Position numbers and translations under genes: made by a program. DNA of 64,000 bases from Nostoc sp. NIES-4103 (GTDB lineage Bacteria > Cyanobacteriota > Cyanobacteriia > Cyanobacteriales > Nostocaceae). Below the pieces are notes generated by a model, which saw nothing but the letters and a program-made list of their open reading frames with translations, was not told the DNA's origin and did no database searches. Of this stretch, positions 25,948-32,664 are shown in pieces. Location: assembly GCF_002368335.1 (NCBI RefSeq), contig NZ_AP018288.1, positions 6,515,221 through 6,579,220 of the forward strand, written 5' to 3'. The stretch's first letter is position 1, and the number at the start of each line of letters is the position of its first letter.

Positions 25948-26913
25948 ATGACAGAAAGACAGACACGGCGGAATTTTTTAATTACCAGTGTTGCTGTCAC
26001 TGGCGGTATTGTCGCAACTAGTGCTTTGCAAAAAAATGCCACCAACACGGCTACACCACCAGCAAGTATGCCAGAAAGAGTGTTGGGACGCACACAAGTA
26101 AAAGTGCCTATCTTCGGGTTGGGAGGAGCGGGACAAACACCGCTATCCTGGGAAGGAAAAGAACGCGATGCAGTAGCAATTATTGAAAAAGCGCTGGAAC
26201 TTGGTATACGATATTTTGATACTGCCGCTAGTTATGGCCCAAGTGAAGATTATTTAGGCAAAGTCTTACCAACTAATCGTTCCAAGCTCTTTTTAACCAG
26301 TAAGACCGATAAAAGAGACCGCGATGGTGCATGGCGAGAATTGGAGCGATCGCTCAAGCGTCTGAATACAGAATATCTCGATTTGTGGCAGTTGCATCAT
26401 GTTTCTTTTGCTGCTGAACTTGACACTATCTTTAGTAAATCTGGTGCAATCAAGGCTTTAGAAGAAGCCATTCAGCAGAAACTTGTACGCTTTGCTGGTA
26501 TTACCGGACATCATGATCCGCAAGTGATTGCTGAAGGGTTGCGTCGTTATCCCTTCCACACTACCTTGATTCCCGTTAATGCTGCGGACAAACACCACCC
26601 GCGTCCTTTCATCCCCGTAGTTCTACCAGTAGCGCAAAATAAAAACGTCGGTGTGATTGCGATGAAAGTTCCAGCCTACGGACGGCTGTTTAAACCAGGG
26701 GGATTAAGTGGTATGCAGCAAGCTTTGGGATACACCCTATCTCAGCCTGGTGTTCATTGTTGCGTGATTGCGGCTGAAACAACATCACAATTAGAAAGTA
26801 ATGTAAAGATAGCGCGTGCTTTTCAGCCTTTGAATGAGAAAGAATTGACTGCGATCGCTCAACAAACTGCTAGTATCTGGGAAGATAGCACCTTTTTCCG
26901 TGCTTGGACTTAG
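25948..26913 (+). CDS. Aldo/keto reductase with Tat signal
   Basis: An NADPH-dependent reductase of the AKR superfamily, 321 residues from ATG 25948. The N-terminus MTERQTRRNFLITSVAVTGG is a twin-arginine signal, so the folded enzyme is probably exported to the periplasm or thylakoid lumen. The catalytic tetrad can be traced: Asp and Tyr in YFDTAASYG, Lys in LTSKTDK and His in WQLHHV. ITGHHDP and GVIAMKVPAYGR are further AKR-like strands. A TTG at 25930 would add six residues ahead of the Tat motif but lacks support. The substrate is unknown. Confidence 0.85.
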   Translation: MTERQTRRNFLITSVAVTGGIVATSALQKNATNTATPPASMPERVLGRTQVKVPIFGLGGAGQTPLSWEGKERDAVAIIEKALELGIRYFDTAASYGPSEDYLGKVLPTNRSKLFLTSKTDKRDRDGAWRELERSLKRLNTEYLDLWQLHHVSFAAELDTIFSKSGAIKALEEAIQQKLVRFAGITGHHDPQVIAEGLRRYPFHTTLIPVNAADKHHPRPFIPVVLPVAQNKNVGVIAMKVPAYGRLFKPGGLSGMQQALGYTLSQPGVHCCVIAAETTSQLESNVKIARAFQPLNEKELTAIAQQTASIWEDSTFFRAWT

Positions 26914-26976
26914 GGAAATCTTCCAAATAAGCGAAAACACATTTACTCTCTTCCCGCCAGAAGAATACTTATTTTT

Positions 26977-27010
26977 AACCGCAGAGGCGCAGAGGGCACA
27001 GAGAGAGGAC
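26977..27010. repeat. Dispersed GCAGAGGCGCAGAG repeat, copy 3
   Basis: AACCGCAGAGGCGCAGAGGG followed by CACAGAGAGAGG matches the copies at 8440 and 25797. It lies in the convergent gap between the reductase and the DNA methyltransferase. Confidence 0.8.
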
Positions 27011-27097
27011 TAAATCAGTATAGGTAGTTTTAGACAGCAAAAGGAGTAATACCAATTGCCCAAAATCTGATCTACAAACTCTTTCACAATCAAAAAT

Positions 27098-28375
27098 CTA
27101 AAATCTAGAATCCAAAGTCGTATAACGTTGTGCTGCTTGTGATATATTCAGTTGCAGTAGTTTATCATCACCCAACTGTTGCCGAACACTAGGTTTAACA
27201 GGTGAAATATTCAAACTACGAATAATTTCTTTTGCCACCGCCTTGGCTAATAGTGGCGGTACAGAGTTACCGACTTGCCGAAATCCATGCCATTTGGTGA
27301 CATGAAATCTAAACCAATCTGGATAAGAATGTAGTCTTGCTGCTTCCCTGACTGTAATGCACCTGGGTGTAAATGGATGAATCGGTCTTGGAGAGGTGAA
27401 AGAACCTCTATACTTGTCTGTACCTGCGCGCAAAGTGTTGCAGACACCAGCAGGATGCAGTTTACGAAAACGACTAATTGGTTCTGTTTCTCCTGGAATC
27501 GTAGCAGCAAAGCGTTCACTAGTCGCCGACGAGTGTTTTGTTCTTAAACTGGAAGAGAGGATTCGAGAATCAAATTCACGTTTATAAGAATAATCATCTG
27601 CTAAAGGTTTGATGCCACGAAGTGCCACAGCATATTTACTAGGCTTACCATACTCTGCTACAACCCAGTCTCTCTCTAGTAACTCTGAGTATTTTTCTAC
27701 TTCCGGTAAATCTCCAATTGCATCCTGTACTGTGGGGCAAATTGGCAGTGTAGATGATTTTTGACGTGCAGAGATATTTGGCTTCGCTACTCGGGTAATT
27801 GGTTGGGGGTATTTCGGTAACTCTACATCCTCCCTTGCACCAATTAAAAACAATCGCTCCCGTGACTGTGGTACACCATAATGAGCAGCATTAAGAACTT
27901 GATAATTTTCTTCAACCTGATAACCTTTATTTTGAAACTCTTCAATCAAGGTTTGAAGGATTTTTTTATGTTCGCCGACTGTGATGCCTCGAACATTTTC
28001 CATGACAAAAAATTTCGGTTTTAATTCCAAAACCAAGCGATGAAAGTGAAAAACTAGAGAATTGCGTGGGTCATCAAAAACTCGTTTACCTATTAGTGAA
28101 AATCCTTGGCATGGTGAACCACAAATAACTGCATCAATTTCGCGATCGCCAATTTTTGACCGATTCCGAATTTCTGCTCCTGTTGTCTCTTCAACACTCT
28201 TGCATAATACTGAACAGTAAGGAAAGTTAAATTCATGTGTGGCACAATGGATGGGGTCAATTTCCACAGATGCCAGCACATCAAAGCCAGCTTGTTCAAA
28301 GCCAAGTGTCATACCACCGGCACCTGCAAACAAATCAACTGCTATAGGCCGTTGTCTTCTCATCTCATGAGCCAT
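27098..28375 (-). CDS. DNA (cytosine-5)-methyltransferase, solitary
   Basis: A 425-residue C5 methyltransferase. In order: motif I VDLFAGAGGMTLGFEQAGF (SAM binding), motif IV GSPCQGFS with catalytic Cys89, motif VI ENVRG (126-130), motif VIII QSRERLFLIGARED and motif X RQVGNSVPPLLAKAVAKEI. The target-recognition region lies between VIII and X. The start is ATG 28375 with AGAGG four bases upstream; an adjacent GTG at 28378 is less likely. No restriction endonuclease gene is near, so it appears to be an orphan regulatory or maintenance enzyme. Its sequence recalls cyanobacterial enzymes that methylate CGATCG, the core of HIP1; that specificity is inference. Confidence 0.92.
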   Translation of the reverse strand: MAHEMRRQRPIAVDLFAGAGGMTLGFEQAGFDVLASVEIDPIHCATHEFNFPYCSVLCKSVEETTGAEIRNRSKIGDREIDAVICGSPCQGFSLIGKRVFDDPRNSLVFHFHRLVLELKPKFFVMENVRGITVGEHKKILQTLIEEFQNKGYQVEENYQVLNAAHYGVPQSRERLFLIGAREDVELPKYPQPITRVAKPNISARQKSSTLPICPTVQDAIGDLPEVEKYSELLERDWVVAEYGKPSKYAVALRGIKPLADDYSYKREFDSRILSSSLRTKHSSATSERFAATIPGETEPISRFRKLHPAGVCNTLRAGTDKYRGSFTSPRPIHPFTPRCITVREAARLHSYPDWFRFHVTKWHGFRQVGNSVPPLLAKAVAKEIIRSLNISPVKPSVRQQLGDDKLLQLNISQAAQRYTTLDSRF

Positions 28376-28435
28376 CACACCTCTACAGACATTGGGTATC
28401 GAGAATAGGGTATTAGCACAATTATTGACTAATTC

Positions 28436-28484
28436 CTAGTCCCCAGTCCCCAGTCCCCAGTCCCTAATCCCCAGTCCCCAATAG
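28436..28484. repeat. CCCCAGT heptamer array overlapping the lpxB 3' end
   Basis: About six CCCCAGT units run from the intergenic gap into the lpxB coding end. The lpxB stop codon (28464-28466) and its last few codons (GTGD) are formed from this repeat. Confidence 0.88.
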
Positions 28485-29627
28485 CATTTGCAAAATTTCG
28501 CCAGCAGCGCGATCGCATACTCCTAATTCTCCCAAACAACGCCGCATTTGAGCATAATCTGCTAAAGTTTGCTGCCGTCGGTCAGGATTTAGCAATAATT
28601 CCATTGCCGCTTGGGTAATATTGTCTGCTGTGGCTTGCTCTTGTAACAACTCTGGCACAATCGGCTTCATCACGACTAAATTAGTTGGCGAAGCGAAAGG
28701 TATGGAACCTTTGAGAATTTTTCGGGCAATCCAAACTGTAACAGGATTTAAGCGATACACCACAACTTGCGGCACATTTAACAAAGCAAGTTCCAAGTTG
28801 ACAGTACCAGATTTAGTGATGGCAAAATCAGCAGCGGCAAATACTTCCTTTTGAAGACCTGATACAACTGTAGCCCGTAGACCGTAATGCTTAATAGCCT
28901 CCTCAATCGGCTGTCTGTAGACTTCTAGAGACAAAGGAATCCAAAAATGAGCTTGGGGTAATTTCGCTTGAATAGTTTGGGCAGCTTGAAAAATGACTGG
29001 TAAGAGATATTTTAGTTCTTGGCGGCGAGAGGCGGGGAGGAGTGCGATCGCTATTTGTTCTGCTTCAATGCCCAATTTACCACGAGCCTCCAAGCGACTG
29101 GGAGCGTGCTGCATCCTGTCAACCAAAGGATGTCCTACCCAACTGACATCCGCGCCGTGTTCCTTAAAATAACGCGCTTCTTCTGGGAATATAGCCAAAA
29201 GCTTGTCTGTAAAACCGACAATTCGGGAAGTGTTACGCAAACTCATTGACCATACCCACTCTTGAGGGGCAATATAATATACCACAGGCACTTGTGGCAT
29301 ATGCTGTTGCATATAAGTACCAATACCGAGATTTGGCCCCATATAGTCAATCAGCACCACCAAGTCTGGTGGATTTTGCTTTAAATAGGCGATCGCTTGG
29401 CGTTGTACCCAAAGAGTAGGCAAAATATAAGGCAGAGACTCTATCAGACCCATTGAGCCAATACCAGAGGTATTGCCTAGAATGGTTGCTCCTGCTTCTG
29501 CCATCTTTTCACCACCCAAGGCCACAATCTCTAACTGCAAACCAGCAGCTTGACGTTTTATTGCCGTAATTAACAGCGACCCTTGTAAATCGCCAGACAC
29601 CTCGCCAGTGCTGATAAATATCCGCAT
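28464..29627 (-). CDS. lpxB: Lipid-A-disaccharide synthase
   Basis: LpxB (GT19 family) joins UDP-2,3-diacylglucosamine and lipid X to form the lipid A disaccharide on the inner face of the cytoplasmic membrane. The 387-residue protein starts MRIFISTGEVSGDLQGSLLI and contains GIGSMGLIESLPYILP, YIAPQEWVW, LAIFPEE and TKSGTVNLELALLNVPQVVVY, the LpxB signatures. It is the last gene of the run lpxC-fabZ-lpxA-lpxB, separated from lpxA by a 360-base repeat array. The C-terminus is encoded by heptamer repeats and therefore probably variable between strains. Confidence 0.95.
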   Translation of the reverse strand: MRIFISTGEVSGDLQGSLLITAIKRQAAGLQLEIVALGGEKMAEAGATILGNTSGIGSMGLIESLPYILPTLWVQRQAIAYLKQNPPDLVVLIDYMGPNLGIGTYMQQHMPQVPVVYYIAPQEWVWSMSLRNTSRIVGFTDKLLAIFPEEARYFKEHGADVSWVGHPLVDRMQHAPSRLEARGKLGIEAEQIAIALLPASRRQELKYLLPVIFQAAQTIQAKLPQAHFWIPLSLEVYRQPIEEAIKHYGLRATVVSGLQKEVFAAADFAITKSGTVNLELALLNVPQVVVYRLNPVTVWIARKILKGSIPFASPTNLVVMKPIVPELLQEQATADNITQAAMELLLNPDRRQQTLADYAQMRRCLGELGVCDRAAGEILQMLLGTGD

Positions 29628-29640
29628 TTGGTAATTAAAG

Positions 29641-29790
29641 TTAAAAGTTAGAAGTGAATAGTTAGGAGTTAGGAGTGAATAGTTAGGAGTTAGGAGTGAA
29701 TAGTTAGGAGTTAGGAGTGAATAGTTAGGAGTTAGGAGTGAATAGTTAGGAGTTAGGAGTGAATAGTTAGGAGTTAGGAGTGAATAGTTT
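29641..29790. repeat. 21-base tandem repeat array (GTGAATAGTTAGGAGTTAGGA)
   Basis: The unit GAATAGTTAGGAGTTAGGAGT is repeated about six and a half times with almost no variation from 29654 to 29789. Each unit is itself built of GTTAGGA heptamers. There are no spacers, so it is not a CRISPR array. Confidence 0.92.
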
Positions 29791-29867
29791 AATTCTTAAA
29801 ACCGATTCTCTATAAACTTTCACTTAACAATTATTCCTTTGCCGCCGCCAGACTCCTATTTTTTTCT

Positions 29868-29897
29868 TTGCGTCCTTAGCGTCCTTAGCGGTTCGTT
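29868..29897. repeat. CGTCCTTAGCGTCCTTAGCGG dispersed repeat
   Basis: TTTCTTTGCGTCCTTAGCGT followed by CCTTAGCGGTTCG is a GC-richer dispersed repeat related to the GCGCAGAG class. It sits between the two heptamer arrays of the lpxA-lpxB spacer. Confidence 0.6.
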
Positions 29898-29940
29898 TAA
29901 TAAATATTAAATGTAAACATTTAGAGAATATGTATAATTA

Positions 29941-29990
29941 TTAACTCCTAACTCCTAACTCCTAACTCCTAACTCCTAACTTTTAACTCT
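29941..29990. repeat. CTCCTAA heptamer array, inverted relative to the 29.65 kb array
   Basis: About five CTCCTAA units abut the lpxA stop codon. They are the reverse complement of the GTTAGGA heptamers at 29654-29789, so the lpxA-lpxB transcript could fold into a long stem across the spacer. Confidence 0.85.
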
Positions 29991-30806
29991 TCATTCATCG
30001 CTTACAGTCCGTTTTCCCTTGCCAGGAATCAAACCACGCCTTCCTGACATCTGAGAAAGTAGCAAAAAGCGGCGTAGGTGTTGCAGTTGTTCAGTTTCTC
30101 CTAACTGCTCCAACTTTTCTAACGCATCCTTAAAGCTTAAGCCAGAGCGGTAGAGAATGCGGAAGGCTTTTTTGAGTATTTGCAAATCCTCTGAACACAT
30201 CCCTGAACGTTTAAGTCCCACCAGATTCAGAGTTCTTACTCGTGCAGGATTACCTTCCACCAGCATGTAAGGCGGCACATCCCGGTCAACACGTGCCAAG
30301 CCACCCACCATTGACATACCACCGATACGCACAAATTGATGGACACCTAAAACCCCACTCAGTCTTGCCCGTGATTCTATATGCACATGACCTGCCAATG
30401 CCACAGAGTTAGCAATGATCACATTGTCTTCAATCACGCAGTTGTGAGCTACATGGACATAAGCCATCAACAAATTATTATTGCCAATGACCGTTGCTTC
30501 ACCTGCACCAGTGGCGCGATTAATGGTGACATACTCACGAATCAAGTTATTATCGCCAATTTTGACCCAAGTCGGTTCCCCCACAAACTTGAGATCCTGG
30601 GGTTCCATGCCGATCGCTGCACCTGTAAAAATTTGATTTCGCGCCCCAATTTCACAAGGCCCTTCTAGCACTACATGAGCGCCAATGATTGTTTCAGGCC
30701 CCACTTTGACATGCGCTCCAATCACAGCATAGGCACCGACTTCCACTGTTGGGTGGAGTTCCGACTTAGGATGAATTACAGCAGTTGGATGAATAAGCGT
30801 CTTCAA
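29991..30806 (-). CDS. lpxA: Acyl-ACP:UDP-N-acetylglucosamine O-acyltransferase
   Basis: LpxA transfers a 3-hydroxyacyl chain from ACP to UDP-GlcNAc, the first step of lipid A synthesis. The left-handed beta-helix hexapeptide repeats are evident (IHPTAVIHPKSELHPTVEVG, then IGAHVKVG, CEIGARNQIF). The catalytic His lies in AYVHVAHNCVIED, and the helical C-terminus follows. I chose TTG 30806 (LKTLIHPTAV), with GGAG eight bases upstream, which gives 271 residues, the usual family size. The frame stays open upstream to another TTG at 30950, but those 48 extra residues do not resemble LpxA. Confidence 0.9.
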   Translation of the reverse strand: MKTLIHPTAVIHPKSELHPTVEVGAYAVIGAHVKVGPETIIGAHVVLEGPCEIGARNQIFTGAAIGMEPQDLKFVGEPTWVKIGDNNLIREYVTINRATGAGEATVIGNNNLLMAYVHVAHNCVIEDNVIIANSVALAGHVHIESRARLSGVLGVHQFVRIGGMSMVGGLARVDRDVPPYMLVEGNPARVRTLNLVGLKRSGMCSEDLQILKKAFRILYRSGLSFKDALEKLEQLGETEQLQHLRRFLLLSQMSGRRGLIPGKGKRTVSDE

Positions 30807-31051
30807 GGGTGAATCTCCAGAACTGTCTTGAGAAGCCAGCGCTGTGCTTTGGTTGCCAAAGTGAGGCGACTGGCGTTGCTTTTTGTGTAAGTGTTCAGTG
30901 AAAGGAAGTGTCGGGCAAAGTAAGTTAAGTGTGAGGGCGTCGAAAATCAAGAAATTTTAAAAAGCTATTGTAGATTGCTTTTTTGCTGCTATTCTTTTCG
31001 AGATTGGGTAAGAGTACATCACGGCTGTACCCTCACCAAGAAAGCAAATTT

Positions 31052-31582
31052 TTAGTTAACTAGAGAAAACATCAATTCGCCTTCACAAGCGAGTTGACCG
31101 TCAACCTCGGCACGTGCTTGCATCTTACCGAAACGACGTTGTTTAATCGTTAACAGTTCCACTGTCATCACCAGCTGATCACCTGGTACTACTTGGCGGC
31201 GAAAGCGCACTTTATCAATACCAGCAAAAACAAATAATCCCTCTTCCAACCCAGGCAATTGTTTTAAGACAATACCGCCTACCTGTGCCATTGCTTCTAC
31301 AATTAGCACTCCTGGCATCAGTGGTCGTCCTGGGAAGTGTCCTTGAAATTGGGGTTCGTTGACAGTAATGTTCTTAATGCCTACAGCCAATTTCCCTGGC
31401 ACATAGTCAATTATTTTATCTACAAGTAAAAATGGGTAGCGGTGGGGTAGCAACTTCTGAATTTCTTCAGATGTGAAAGTAGTTTTAATTTCAGGTGTGG
31501 GTGTTGTTTCATCATTAGGCTGTTGTTCGGTAGATGTAGGTGCTGTGGTATCTGTAATATTGGCTTCGCTCAGGATTGACAT
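31052..31582 (-). CDS. fabZ: 3-hydroxyacyl-[acyl-carrier-protein] dehydratase FabZ
   Basis: FabZ dehydrates 3-hydroxyacyl-ACP in fatty-acid elongation and competes with LpxA for 3-hydroxymyristoyl-ACP. The hot-dog fold motifs are clear: LLPHRYPFLLVDKI, FQGHFPGRPLMPGVLIVEAM with the active-site His and Glu, and RFRRQVVPGDQL. The 176-residue protein has a Thr/Pro-rich N-terminal extension of about 40 residues (MSILSEANITDTTAPTSTEQ onward) beyond the catalytic core. It sits between lpxC and lpxA, the conserved cyanobacterial and proteobacterial order. Confidence 0.95.
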   Translation of the reverse strand: MSILSEANITDTTAPTSTEQQPNDETTPTPEIKTTFTSEEIQKLLPHRYPFLLVDKIIDYVPGKLAVGIKNITVNEPQFQGHFPGRPLMPGVLIVEAMAQVGGIVLKQLPGLEEGLFVFAGIDKVRFRRQVVPGDQLVMTVELLTIKQRRFGKMQARAEVDGQLACEGELMFSLVN

Positions 31583-31671
31583 TGGCAGTAAGGTTGATTT
31601 TGAGTCTGTAAATTAAAGTAGATTTGCGTTGAAACCTTTAATTATCTTGGATTTTAGTTTAGATTCAGACC

Positions 31672-32529
31672 CTAAATCTCAAATCCCAAATCTAAAATTT
31701 TCTGAGCCAGTTGAATGTGTAAATTGTGACTGGCTTTATACGCTAAAAAATGAGCATGAGGAAAAGTTCCCAATAAACTCAAATCTCCTACTAAATCCAA
31801 GATTTTATGACGAACTGGCTCATTTGCAAATCTTAATGGTGGATTTAGCCAACCTTCAGGGCCACAAACGAGTGCATTATCTAAGCTGCCACCTTTAATT
31901 AACCCTGTTTGTTGTAAATGTTCAATTTGATGCAATAAACCAAAAGTCCGGGCGGGGGCAATTTCCGCAGCAAAGCTAGCAGCAGCTTTTCCTAAATCAG
32001 TAGGAGCCGCCCAACTGTGCCATTGGTTACCAATAGCGGATAGGTCGAAGTCAATACCATAACTAAAGCGGGTTTCTGATGCTGGGAGGGCACAAGCAAA
32101 GGCATCACCTTGATGAACCCAGATCGGCTCTTTAATAGTCAAAGGTTCTTGGTTGTTAGCGGCGGGTTGTGATATTAAGCCAACTTGGGTAATACTGGTT
32201 GTCCACACTTGCGCGGAACCATCTAAAAGGGGTACTTCAGACCCATCAATTTCAATTCGCGCATTATCCACACCCATACCAGCAAGCGCCGCCAACAAAT
32301 GTTCTACTGTCCGAACACATGTCTCACCTTTACCCAATTGAGTTGAGAGGACAGTCTGATTCACTGCCGCAATTTGAGCTGGAATTATCGGTAAATCCGG
32401 TAAATCCACGCGCACAAAGTAGCGCCCACTTCCCGCATTAGCTGGTAGTATTCGTACAAGGGTACTCACACCGCTATGCAGTCCCACTCCGGTATGGATG
32501 ATTTGTGCCGCTATTGTATGCTGTGGCAT
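31672..32529 (-). CDS. lpxC: UDP-3-O-acyl-N-acetylglucosamine deacetylase
   Basis: LpxC is the zinc deacetylase that commits UDP-acyl-GlcNAc to lipid A. Zinc ligands are seen in CVRTVEHLLAALAGMGVDN and in the C-terminal RHKILDLVGDLSLLG. GGSLDNALV and GTFPHAHFLAYKASHNLH complete the pattern. The 285-residue length is normal. It is first of the lpxC-fabZ-lpxA-lpxB series and follows bamA/omp85 after 135 bases of heptamer repeats. Confidence 0.95.
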   Translation of the reverse strand: MPQHTIAAQIIHTGVGLHSGVSTLVRILPANAGSGRYFVRVDLPDLPIIPAQIAAVNQTVLSTQLGKGETCVRTVEHLLAALAGMGVDNARIEIDGSEVPLLDGSAQVWTTSITQVGLISQPAANNQEPLTIKEPIWVHQGDAFACALPASETRFSYGIDFDLSAIGNQWHSWAAPTDLGKAAASFAAEIAPARTFGLLHQIEHLQQTGLIKGGSLDNALVCGPEGWLNPPLRFANEPVRHKILDLVGDLSLLGTFPHAHFLAYKASHNLHIQLAQKILDLGFEI

Positions 32530-32589
32530 AAGCGAAAAGTAAATATATTTAGATTTGTATCATTCATGTGAAGTTTTGGCAAAGACTCT

Positions 32590-32663
32590 GATGAGTCAAT
32601 GGTCAATGGTCAAGAGTCAAAAATTGCTAAACTCTTGACTCTTGACTCTTGACTCTTGACTAA
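32590..32663. repeat. Inverted TGGTCAA / TTGACTC heptamer arrays
   Basis: TCAATGG/TCAAGAG units are followed by four CTTGACT units, so the gap between bamA and lpxC can form a stem (AGAGTCAA with TTGACTCT). Confidence 0.85.
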
Positions 32664-32664
32664 C

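Noticed and set aside
29654..29789. CRISPR array
   Set aside because: The 21-base units are contiguous with no unique spacers and consist of heptamers found elsewhere; no cas gene is present.
30807..30950. N-terminal extension of LpxA by 48 residues
   Set aside because: Starts with TTG without support, does not resemble LpxA, and a good GGAG-TTG start lies downstream at 30806.
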